A stretch of DNA of 61,222 bases. Source: Peribacillus asahii (GTDB taxonomy: Bacteria > Bacillota > Bacilli > Bacillales > DSM-1321). Under the pieces are notes generated by a model. That model did no database searches and was not told the origin of the DNA. It saw only the letters and a program-made list of their open reading frames with translations. The stretch covers positions 1-61,222 of the forward strand of contig NZ_QWVS01000038.1 in assembly GCF_003570725.1 (NCBI RefSeq), written 5' to 3'. Shown piece after piece: positions 46,758-54,530 of this stretch. Made by a program: the position numbers and the translations under genes. The first letter of the stretch is position 1. Each line of letters opens with the position of its first letter.

Positions 46758-48128
46758 ATGTTCACCAAGATAAAGGGGAATTCCTATTTGTTATTTATGC
46801 TTGTTGCAATGTTCTTCCTATTATTATCAGGATGTAGTACGGAGGAAACTTCTTCTGAAAAAGAAGCTGATAAAGAGAAAGAGGAGCAGGGAGCAGACAA
46901 AGAGAAAGAAGACCCAACGAAGGTTGCGGCAACGATTGAAGAAATTTTAAAAGAGGAGCCAGGTAAGTACTCGGGAACACAGTATAATCAAGCAATTATT
47001 CATAAAGAATTAAATGAGCAAAGTTTTGCTGATAAAGATAGCTTTCAAGTGTATCATGCGTTATTAGAACTAATGCGAGAAGGAGAAAATTATAAGGAAC
47101 ATTATCAGTTTTTTGAAGAGTTTAATCCTTCTATTGAAACAATCCTGACGGAAATGCCAGGAGGAATTACGGTTAGTGAAAACGGGGAATTAGGGGTAAA
47201 TACGAATATTGCTATTTTGCTTGATGCAAGCGGCAGTATGGCTCAAAAGGTTGGAGGACAAACGAAGATGGAACTCGCTAACAAGGCGATTGATGATTTT
47301 GTTGCCTCGATGCCAGAGAGCGCTAATGTAATGCTTCGTGTATATGGTCATAAAGGAAGTAATGATGATTCGGATAAAAAAGTTTCTTGTGAAAACACAG
47401 AAGTTGTCTATGATTTTGCTCCATATGAAAAAGCAAAATTCCAAGATTCTTTAAATAAATTTAAGCCAACGGGATGGACACCTATTGCTAGAGCTATTGC
47501 TGAAACGAAAGCAGATTTTGAAAAAATAGGTACAGAAGGACAAAATATTATTTATGTTGTAAGTGATGGAATAGAAACATGTGATGGCGATCCTGTTAAG
47601 GAAGCGAAAAGCCTTCATGATTCAGATATTCAAGCCGTTGTTAATATCATTGGTTTTGATGTGGATAACGATGGGGCGAAGCAATTAAAAGAAGCAGCTG
47701 AAGCAGGTGGCGGTGAGTTTGAAACGGTTAATTCTGCAGATGATTTTAATCGACTTTGGGAAGATGAGCGCCGTCGTCTTTGGAATGAATGGTGGAATTG
47801 GGGAAATAAAAACTGGAGCAATGTTTGGAATGAACAAAATAAAAAGTCCACTGAGTTAATTAATCAAAAAAATAGTTTTTGGAACCAAGCAAATGATGAA
47901 AAGGTGCGTATGAGAGAAGCTTCCTCTTATCTTCAGAATAAGGAACAAATCAACTATGAAACATATGGAGAAGTAAACAGCTTAATCGATCAGCGCTATG
48001 AGATTATACGTGAATATTATGAAACGAAATATGAAGAGCTGAACACAACTTTAAAAACAGAGGGAGAAAAGCTAAAAGAATCGATTAAAGAGAAAGAAGA
48101 AGAGATGAAAAAGAAATATGCTAATTAA
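46758..48128 (+). CDS. von Willebrand factor A domain lipoprotein (YwmC/YwmD-like)
   Basis: This 456-aa secreted lipoprotein has a lipobox LLLSGC (C26), a Glu/Lys-rich linker, and a VWA domain with an intact metal site (DASGS at 156-160, GWTPIARA and VVSDGIETC). The C-terminal 120 residues are charged, predicted helical and unusually rich in Trp and Asn near WNEWWNWGNKNWSNVWNEQNKK. The ATG at 46758 follows GGAGAGGG; 46734 is an earlier in-frame ATG without a site. B. subtilis YwmC/YwmD are the nearest relatives that I recognise. It probably binds a partner protein or wall component through Mg2+-dependent adhesion. Confidence 0.87.
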   Translation: MFTKIKGNSYLLFMLVAMFFLLLSGCSTEETSSEKEADKEKEEQGADKEKEDPTKVAATIEEILKEEPGKYSGTQYNQAIIHKELNEQSFADKDSFQVYHALLELMREGENYKEHYQFFEEFNPSIETILTEMPGGITVSENGELGVNTNIAILLDASGSMAQKVGGQTKMELANKAIDDFVASMPESANVMLRVYGHKGSNDDSDKKVSCENTEVVYDFAPYEKAKFQDSLNKFKPTGWTPIARAIAETKADFEKIGTEGQNIIYVVSDGIETCDGDPVKEAKSLHDSDIQAVVNIIGFDVDNDGAKQLKEAAEAGGGEFETVNSADDFNRLWEDERRRLWNEWWNWGNKNWSNVWNEQNKKSTELINQKNSFWNQANDEKVRMREASSYLQNKEQINYETYGEVNSLIDQRYEIIREYYETKYEELNTTLKTEGEKLKESIKEKEEEMKKKYAN

Positions 48129-48130
48129 TT

Positions 48131-48155
48131 AAGCGCCCTTAAATAGGGCGCTTTT
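48131..48155. terminator. Bidirectional terminator between vwa and acoR-like genes
   Basis: AAGCGCCCT (48131-48139) pairs with AGGGCGCTT (48145-48153) with T on the right and A/T on the left. It serves both convergent genes. Confidence 0.85.
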
Positions 48156-48161
48156 TGAACA

Positions 48162-50012
48162 TTACAACATAAGACCATATTCCTTCATTTTCCGATAAAG
48201 CGTATTACGGCCAATATCCAATTGCTTAGCGGCACGACTAATATTCCCATTTGTTTGTTCCAATACTTGCTGAATAAGAGCTATTTCATGTTCTCGTAAG
48301 CTCATAATCTTTTGACTTTTTGTTCGTTCTTTTTCTATTGGTTTAACTGGAGAAGGACAAAGAGAAAGCAGTAAGGATTTCGTAATACGACTTTCATTGG
48401 CTAGAAAAGCAGCCTGCTGTAATACATTTTGTAATTGTCGGAAGTTTCCTGCCCATTCATATTCGGTAATAAAGGTTTGGGCATCTTCGGTTAGTTCTAT
48501 GTTTTCTTTTTTGAAGGGTAACTGAGATAAAATATGTTCGGCTAACAAAAGCAAATCTGTGCGATTGCGTAGAGGGGGAAGCTTTAATGTAAAGCCATTG
48601 AGACGAAAATATAAATCGGCACGAAAACGTCCCGCCTCTACTTCCTGTTGTAAGTCTTTATGAGTGGCCGCAATAATTCGTACATCAATAGGACGAGGAG
48701 TCGTTCCTCCGATGCGTGTGATACAACGCTCTTGCAGCACTCGAAGTAAGGAAGCTTGGGCAGTCAGAGGCATATCCCCAATTTCATCTAAGAACAGAGT
48801 CCCGCCGTTTGCTGCTTCAAACTTACCTGCTTGTCCCTGGTTTTTGGCTCCTGTGAAGGCCCCTTTTTCATATCCAAATAACTCACTTTCTAATAAACTT
48901 TCAGGAATAGCACTACAGTTAATGGCGATAAAGGGTTGGTTGCTTCTGAAGCTTGCACCATGGATAGATTGAGCAAATAACTCCTTCCCTGTGCCTGTTT
49001 CGCCAGAAATTAGAAGGTTTATATCTATAATTGCTGCTTTTTTCGCAATGGCTATCATTTCATTCATTTTAGAGTCTTGGCTAATAATATCGGTAAAGTG
49101 ATAGCGATTCGTTAATGCAGCATTCTGTTGTTTTGTTTCTCCTCGTAAAAGCATATAGGACTGATCACGATAATCGCTAGTAAGAATGTGGGGAGTAAAT
49201 ACTTGATTGTTTAATAAAAATTTTTGCTCTGGCACTAAAGGGTTCACTTCTACTAGAATGTTGGAAATCGGTTTACCAATCGCAGCTTGTTCTGAATAAC
49301 CAATTGTGCGGGTTGCTGCCGTATTCAATCTTGTAATGGTGCCTTCTTTATTAACGGTAATAAGAGGGGCAGGGTGATGATTATAAATAAAATCAAGATC
49401 TTTTGTGAAGTTTTTTGTTTGCTTTTGAGTATGAGCTAGTAACAGAGCTTGTTCAATACTATGAGCGGTTCTTTTGACCAAACCTAATGTGAGTGGATGA
49501 TAGTTTTGTTGATAACTGCTTAAATTTAAAATGCCGAGAAGTTGTCCTTTAGAATCAAGAATGGGAGCTGCGGCACAAGTAAGAAAATGATTATTCTCCC
49601 AAAAATGTTGGCTTCCGTGAACAAGTACGGAGTTTTTTTCTACAATAGCTGTACCAATTGCATTGGTTCCCTTCGATTCTTCCAGCCAATTGGCTCCTTT
49701 TCTTAAAGCAACGTTATCAGCGTGCCTAATAAAAGAAGGTTCTCCAACGGTATCGATAATATATCCTTCAGGTGTAGCGATTAATAGAAGAAATTCCGTT
49801 CCACGAATAGAAGCGTGCACGTCTTTTAAAATAGAAGAGGAGTAATAAAGAAGCTCCTCATATTTATCGTAGTATTCGGTTAGTTCATATTCTCCAAGTA
49901 TATGGTCTTGATTGATTGTTGTAGGGTCAAGTCCATTTGAATAACAACGTTTCCACGATTCTTGAATATGATTAGGGACTATTCCTTTAGATGTGTTGAG
50001 ATCGATAGACAT
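48162..50012 (-). CDS. Sigma-54-dependent transcriptional activator (AcoR-like)
   Basis: This 616-aa activator has a GAF sensor (about 55-190), a PAS-like region (about 205-310), a sigma-54 interaction AAA+ domain with SGETGTGKE, ESELFGYEKGAFTGA and GGTLFLDEIGDM, and a C-terminal Fis-type helix-turn-helix (GNISRAAKQLDIGRNTLYRKMKEY). The complete GAFTGA loop means it can remodel sigma-54 holoenzyme. GAGGTG precedes the ATG. The divergent aldehyde dehydrogenase has a sigma-54 promoter and three palindromic sites between the genes, so that operon is its target. Length and layout match AcoR; the effector is probably an aldehyde, alcohol or acetoin-like compound. Confidence 0.92.
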   Translation of the reverse strand: MSIDLNTSKGIVPNHIQESWKRCYSNGLDPTTINQDHILGEYELTEYYDKYEELLYYSSSILKDVHASIRGTEFLLLIATPEGYIIDTVGEPSFIRHADNVALRKGANWLEESKGTNAIGTAIVEKNSVLVHGSQHFWENNHFLTCAAAPILDSKGQLLGILNLSSYQQNYHPLTLGLVKRTAHSIEQALLLAHTQKQTKNFTKDLDFIYNHHPAPLITVNKEGTITRLNTAATRTIGYSEQAAIGKPISNILVEVNPLVPEQKFLLNNQVFTPHILTSDYRDQSYMLLRGETKQQNAALTNRYHFTDIISQDSKMNEMIAIAKKAAIIDINLLISGETGTGKELFAQSIHGASFRSNQPFIAINCSAIPESLLESELFGYEKGAFTGAKNQGQAGKFEAANGGTLFLDEIGDMPLTAQASLLRVLQERCITRIGGTTPRPIDVRIIAATHKDLQQEVEAGRFRADLYFRLNGFTLKLPPLRNRTDLLLLAEHILSQLPFKKENIELTEDAQTFITEYEWAGNFRQLQNVLQQAAFLANESRITKSLLLSLCPSPVKPIEKERTKSQKIMSLREHEIALIQQVLEQTNGNISRAAKQLDIGRNTLYRKMKEYGLML

Positions 50013-50110
50013 AGAATGACACCTCGCAGTTTGCTTAATATTCTGGGAAAAATATCAAATATAAGAACTATTATAGCAGAATGATAGAATACTGTAGAAT
50101 TTTTGTACAA

Positions 50111-50169
50111 TGTTCCAATTTTACACATATGTTCCATAACGGCACATGAAGTTGTTCCGTTATGGAACA
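50111..50169. promoter_or_regulatory. Upstream activator sites for the sigma-54 promoter
   Basis: TGTTCC-N5-GGAACA at 50153-50169 is a perfect palindrome. TGTTCC-N5-GGCACA at 50130-50146 and a weaker TGTTCC-N5-TACACA at 50111-50127 precede it. The last two also form a 13-bp perfect inverted repeat (50130-50142 with 50157-50169). They lie 50-110 bases upstream of the -24 element, the place for binding of the AcoR-like activator. Confidence 0.8.
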
Positions 50170-50220
50170 GCTATATATGTTTAAAAATGATGGGATGCGA
50201 AAATCAAAGGTCTTTAATTT

Positions 50221-50237
50221 TGGCACAAGACTTGCAT
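50221..50237 (+). promoter_or_regulatory. Sigma-54 (-24/-12) promoter of the aldehyde dehydrogenase
   Basis: TGGCAC (50221-50226), a 5-base spacer and TTGCAT (50232-50237) match the SigL consensus exactly in both invariant GG and GC positions and their spacing. It is 55 bases upstream of the start codon. Confidence 0.92.
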
Positions 50238-50291
50238 ATATAAATAGTTGTAAGCGATACCAATATAGTTAATTTAAGGGGGATTTTTTAG

Positions 50292-51773
50292 ATGGAACAA
50301 ACATTATCAATCAAGCCACGTGTACAGGAGTTTTTAAAGGGAACGAAAAAGCTTTTGATTAATGGGGAATGGGTAGAAGCCGCTTCAGGCCAAACTTTTG
50401 AAACTCTTGATCCTTCTAATGGAAAAGTGTTGGCTGTAGTGAGTGAAGCAGGACCAGAAGATGTAGATAGAGCAGTAAAAGCTGCTCGTCAGGCTTTTGA
50501 AAACGGTCCATGGAGAAAGATGAGTGCTTCTGAACGCGGTCGCCTTATTTATAAATTAGCTGATTTAATGGAAGCGCACCAAGAAGAATTAGCGCAGTTA
50601 GAGACTTTAGATAATGGAAAGCCTATTAATGAAACAAGAAATGCGGATGTACCTCTTGCTATCGATCATATTCGTTATTATGCTGGCTGGACTACGAAAA
50701 TTATGGGACAAACGATTCCAGTTGCAGGTAACTATTTTAACTATACACGTCATGAACCAGTTGGCGTAGTGGGCCAAATTATTCCGTGGAATTTTCCTCT
50801 GCTTATGGCAACTTGGAAGTTGGGAGCCGCTCTTGCTACAGGATGTACAATTGTGTTAAAACCAGCAGAGCAAACACCACTATCCGCTTTATATTTAGGT
50901 CAACTAGCACTTGAAGCTGGCATCCCGGCTGGAGTTCTTAACATTGTACCAGGTTTTGGAGAAACGGCTGGGGCACCTCTTGTCGATCATCCAGACGTAG
51001 ATAAGATTGCATTCACTGGTTCAACATCTGTCGGAAAAATGATTATGCGCCAAGCGGCAGGAACAGTTAAAAAGATTTCTCTTGAGCTAGGTGGAAAATC
51101 ACCTAATATTATTTTACCGGATGCGGATATGAGTAAAGCGATACCTGGAGCTCTAATGGGTATTATGTTTAACCAAGGCCAAGTTTGCTGTGCCGGTTCA
51201 CGTCTTTATATTCAAAAGAAATCTTATGATAATGTAGTTGCAGATTTAGCCTCTCATGCTAAAAACATTAAGCAGGGGGCGGGGATTAATCCTTCTACTC
51301 AAATCGGGCCATTAGTTTCTCAGGAGCAATTAGAGCGAGTAGGAAGATATATTGAATTAGGAAAGACAGAAGGAGCAGAAGTTGTAGCGGGCGGTGTTTA
51401 TGGTCAAGGAGAAGGCTATTTTGTTCAACCAACAATCTTTGCTGATGTGAATGATGAGATGACAATTGCGAAAGAAGAAATCTTTGGACCGGTTGTGTCT
51501 GCTATGCCATTTGAAGATTTAGACGATGTCATCCGCCGCGCAAACAACTCTGAATATGGCTTAGCAGCTGGTTTATGGACACAGGATGTGAAGAAGGCTC
51601 ACTATGTGGCGAATCAATTAAAAGCAGGTACGGTATGGGTAAACTGTTATAACGTTTTTGATGCTGCCTCTCCTTTTGGAGGATATAAACAAAGTGGAAT
51701 CGGCCGAGAAATGGGAAGCTATGCGCTTGATAATTATACGGAAGTGAAGAGCGTGTGGATTAACTTAAATTAA
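50292..51773 (+). CDS. NAD-dependent aldehyde dehydrogenase
   Basis: This 493-aa enzyme oxidises aldehydes to acids. It has IIPWNFPLLMATWKLG, the cofactor GSTSVG, the catalytic glutamate in LELGGKSPNI (about 265-274) and the nucleophile cysteine in FNQGQVCCAGSR (about 300). It resembles the DhaS/AldA branch. Its promoter is of the sigma-54 class with upstream sites for the divergent AcoR-like activator, so it is an inducible enzyme rather than housekeeping; acetaldehyde or a related short aldehyde is a reasonable substrate. A small gene follows. Confidence 0.95.
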   Translation: MEQTLSIKPRVQEFLKGTKKLLINGEWVEAASGQTFETLDPSNGKVLAVVSEAGPEDVDRAVKAARQAFENGPWRKMSASERGRLIYKLADLMEAHQEELAQLETLDNGKPINETRNADVPLAIDHIRYYAGWTTKIMGQTIPVAGNYFNYTRHEPVGVVGQIIPWNFPLLMATWKLGAALATGCTIVLKPAEQTPLSALYLGQLALEAGIPAGVLNIVPGFGETAGAPLVDHPDVDKIAFTGSTSVGKMIMRQAAGTVKKISLELGGKSPNIILPDADMSKAIPGALMGIMFNQGQVCCAGSRLYIQKKSYDNVVADLASHAKNIKQGAGINPSTQIGPLVSQEQLERVGRYIELGKTEGAEVVAGGVYGQGEGYFVQPTIFADVNDEMTIAKEEIFGPVVSAMPFEDLDDVIRRANNSEYGLAAGLWTQDVKKAHYVANQLKAGTVWVNCYNVFDAASPFGGYKQSGIGREMGSYALDNYTEVKSVWINLN

Positions 51774-51812
51774 TATCGGCTTTTTATGATTCGGAGGTTT
51801 TTAAAAATTCAA

Positions 51813-52007
51813 ATGACGAAATGGGTATGGCAAAAAGAAAATAGTCAACCAATCATATATGTAGTCAATGCGTTTATCAAGGCTGGAGTAGAAGATAACC
51901 AAATCATTGCGGTTACTCGAACGATGAAAGATACTTTTGGATTAAGTTCAGAAGACGAAACAGAAGAAGTAGTGAAGCAGTATTTAGTATTACAGAAGTG
52001 TGTTTAA
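51813..52007 (+). CDS. Small hypothetical protein after the aldehyde dehydrogenase
   Basis: This 64-aa acidic protein (MTKWVWQKENSQPIIYVVNAFIKAGVEDNQIIAVTRTMKDTFGL...) has no recognised family. GGAGG lies at 51793-51797, 15 bases before the ATG at 51813, which is long; an in-frame ATG at 51786 precedes the site, and a rare ATT start closer to it is possible. It lies 39 bases after the dehydrogenase and before the operon terminator, so it is probably co-transcribed from the sigma-54 promoter. Confidence 0.6.
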   Translation: MTKWVWQKENSQPIIYVVNAFIKAGVEDNQIIAVTRTMKDTFGLSSEDETEEVVKQYLVLQKCV

Positions 52008-52017
52008 GGGAAAAGAT

Positions 52018-52066
52018 AAGCCCCAGGAAAAAGAGGTGGAAATTACTCTTTTTTCCTGGGGCTTTC
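52018..52066 (+). terminator. Terminator of the aldehyde dehydrogenase operon
   Basis: A long stem begins AAGCCCCAGGAAAAAGAG at 52018 and pairs with 52046-52064, with one bulged base, followed by a weak T-run. It is 11 bases after the small gene. Confidence 0.85.
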
Positions 52067-52114
52067 TACTAATAATTAATCTATTCCTTTAGTTAAAACA
52101 TTTAATCAAACTTT

Positions 52115-52159
52115 ACGAATGTACTTATACAGAGGAAAATTAAGTAAAAGTACATTCGT
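52115..52159. repeat. Inverted repeat, 12-bp arms
   Basis: ACGAATGTACTT (52115-52126) is exactly complementary to AAGTACATTCGT (52148-52159). No T-run follows. Its role is unknown. Confidence 0.5.
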
Positions 52160-52209
52160 CATGCAAAGTATTTTCGTTAGTATTCTGCTTGTTGTCAAAA
52201 ATATCTATT

Positions 52210-52264
52210 ATAGAATGGACCGCGAATAAAGAACATCGATTCTATTATTCGCGGTCCATTCTAT
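52210..52264. repeat. Perfect 19-bp inverted repeat
   Basis: ATAGAATGGACCGCGAATA (52210-52228) is exactly complementary to 52246-52264, with a 17-base loop. It lies in the otherwise empty 415-base gap before moxR and is not followed by a T-run, so it is not an ordinary terminator. It may be a structured RNA, a protein site or a miniature repeat. Confidence 0.6.
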
Positions 52265-52422
52265 GTTTTAAAAGTGAACAATGTTATTTAATAAAGCCAA
52301 ATCAAAATACATTGAATGAGATAAGCTTAATAGAAAAATAAGATTGTAAAGTTATAGCCATACTGTATAGAGGATTATGTTTAGGGATAGTCGAACTAGT
52401 TTAAGAGGGCAGGGGGGAGAAT

Positions 52423-53379
52423 ATGATGCAAGAACAAATACATCTGAAACTAGAAAAAGTGTTGAACAATATTGATCGAGTTGTAAGTGGAAAAAGGGAA
52501 GTCGCTGAATTAAGTATGGTTGCTTTACTAGCAGGGGGGCACGTACTGCTTGAGGATGTGCCGGGTGTGGGAAAAACTGTACTCGTAAAGGCTCTTGCGA
52601 AATCGATTGGAGCAACGTTTAAACGTATCCAGTTTACACCTGATTTGCTGCCATCTGATGTAACAGGTATTTCCGTTTTTAATACAAAGGAACAGGAATT
52701 TGTTTTTCGTCCTGGGCCGATTATGGGACATATTATTTTAGCTGATGAAATTAATCGAACTTCACCGAAGACGCAATCAGCACTGCTAGAAGGGATGGAA
52801 GAAGCCAGTGTTACGATTGATGGAGAAACGAGAAAATTAGAGCAGCCATTCTTCGTAATGGCGACACAAAATCCGATTGAACATGAAGGGACTTACCCGC
52901 TTCCGGAAGCGCAGCTTGACCGCTTTTTATTAAAACTGAAAATGGGATATCCGACTGTGGAGGAAGAGATGGAAGTATTGCGGCGGGCAGGTTCTTATTC
53001 ACCGCTTCAGGAACTGCAACCAGTACTTCGTTTAGAGGAGTTATTACAGCTGCAAGCAGAGGTAAAGAATGTCGTGGTAGATGATAAAGTGAAAGCATAT
53101 ATTATTGACCTTGCGCATCGAACACGAAATGATTCCCGTATTTATTTAGGCGCGAGTCCGCGTGGGTCGATAGCTTTAATGAAGGCGGCTCAAGCTTATG
53201 CACTATTACGCAGCCGGGATTATGTGCTTCCAGATGATATCCAGTATTTAGTGCCATTTGTGTTTAGTCATCGATTAATTTTACAACCAGAAGCACAATA
53301 TTCTGCAGAAAATGCTGAGTTTATTCTTCAAGATATTCTTTCGACGACTTCCGTGCCAGTGAAGAGAGTGGCTACGTGA
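52423..53379 (+). CDS. MoxR-family AAA+ ATPase (YeaC type)
   Basis: This 318-aa ATPase has Walker A EDVPGVGKT (about 44-52), Walker B HIILADEINRTSPKTQSALLEGMEE and the ATQNPIEHEGTYPLPEAQLDRF sensor block of MoxR chaperones, which help assemble metal- or VWA-containing complexes. GGGGGGAG precedes the ATG; the next codon is also ATG (52426) and has slightly better spacing. It forms a three-gene operon with a DUF58 protein and a membrane transglutaminase, the usual partners, directly ahead of guaA as in B. subtilis. Confidence 0.92.
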   Translation: MMQEQIHLKLEKVLNNIDRVVSGKREVAELSMVALLAGGHVLLEDVPGVGKTVLVKALAKSIGATFKRIQFTPDLLPSDVTGISVFNTKEQEFVFRPGPIMGHIILADEINRTSPKTQSALLEGMEEASVTIDGETRKLEQPFFVMATQNPIEHEGTYPLPEAQLDRFLLKLKMGYPTVEEEMEVLRRAGSYSPLQELQPVLRLEELLQLQAEVKNVVVDDKVKAYIIDLAHRTRNDSRIYLGASPRGSIALMKAAQAYALLRSRDYVLPDDIQYLVPFVFSHRLILQPEAQYSAENAEFILQDILSTTSVPVKRVAT

Positions 53380-54530
53380 TGAAGAACGTGAAAAGATATA
53401 CAAAAGTGATAGGGCTGTTTAGTTTGCTTCTAGCTATGTTTATATTTACGATGTTTCAAGGTAGTTTTGTGAGTTGGTTTTTGTTTTATGCCGTGTGCCC
53501 TTTTGTTCTTTATTCACTGGCGTTGTCTTTTCATTCGTTTCACGTATATAAGGTGGAGCGAAAGATTACCAAGAAAGAATATTCAGTTGGAAGTGCAGTG
53601 GATGTCTATATTACAGTGACACGGAAAAGCCGATTTCCTCTTCTTTATTTATTAGTAGAGGAGCATATAGAAGGGACCGCGCTTAGACCGCCGCAATCTC
53701 TTTTATTTGTTGGCTTTACAAAAACGTTGACTTGGCATTATACAGTAGAACATGTTCCGCGTGGGGAGCACGTTTTTCAAGGGATACGTCTACATACCGG
53801 TGATGTACTAGGATTGTTTCACAAGGAACAAATGTTTAAAACGGAGGATACTATTCTTGTTTTTCCGGCTTATCATGAGCTAAGTTATCGGGAATTTAAT
53901 CGATTATGGAGCGGTGAGCAAGGCTTTTCGCAAAGAGCACGCTCCCGCCAATCTGTCATTTCTGGTGTGAGAGAGTATCAGGCCGGCGATCAGCTCTCTT
54001 GGATTAATTGGAAAGCGACTGCAAAAGCGAATAAGCTCATGACGAAAGAATTCGATGAACAAAGGAAGGAAACATTTTATATTATTTTAGATCAAAGTTA
54101 TACGGACTCGTTTGAAGAAATGGTGTCCTTCGTTGCTTCTTTTGTTCATGCAGCGCTAAAGCGGGGGATACAGATTGGCTGGATTGATTCTATGCAGCAT
54201 ATATATCTGCCAACAAGTAAAGGGGAGAGGCACAAGAGAGAGATTTTTTATCATTTAGCTCGTGTACAGCCGAATTTGAATCAAAGTTTACCTCGCGATA
54301 TTCGAATGGGGATGCATCAAGCGAAGCTTATTGTGATGACGACTCAGTTAACCTTTGAAAAACTTGAACACATATATGCGTATAGGAATAACCAAGCGGT
54401 TACTTGTTTTGTTGTGAAGGAACAGGTAAAAGATGAAGATTACATAGTGCAGGAAGTGGCGTTGAAACAAGGCGTACAGGTTCAGTTTGTGATATCGCAA
54501 ACCGGGGGAGCGAGTAAGAATGATGCCTAA
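53379..54530 (+). CDS. DUF58 domain membrane protein (YeaD type)
   Basis: This 383-aa protein has two N-terminal membrane helices (about 11-50) followed by a beta-rich region and the DUF58 motif VREYQAGDQLSWINWKATAKANKLMTKEFDEQ (about 202-233). The remainder resembles a VWA-like fold (FYIILDQSYTDSFEEMVSF). It is the typical partner of MoxR ATPases and may be their remodelling target. The ATG at 53379 overlaps the moxR stop, and its own stop overlaps the transglutaminase start. Function in Bacillus is not established. Confidence 0.88.
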   Translation: MKNVKRYTKVIGLFSLLLAMFIFTMFQGSFVSWFLFYAVCPFVLYSLALSFHSFHVYKVERKITKKEYSVGSAVDVYITVTRKSRFPLLYLLVEEHIEGTALRPPQSLLFVGFTKTLTWHYTVEHVPRGEHVFQGIRLHTGDVLGLFHKEQMFKTEDTILVFPAYHELSYREFNRLWSGEQGFSQRARSRQSVISGVREYQAGDQLSWINWKATAKANKLMTKEFDEQRKETFYIILDQSYTDSFEEMVSFVASFVHAALKRGIQIGWIDSMQHIYLPTSKGERHKREIFYHLARVQPNLNQSLPRDIRMGMHQAKLIVMTTQLTFEKLEHIYAYRNNQAVTCFVVKEQVKDEDYIVQEVALKQGVQVQFVISQTGGASKNDA

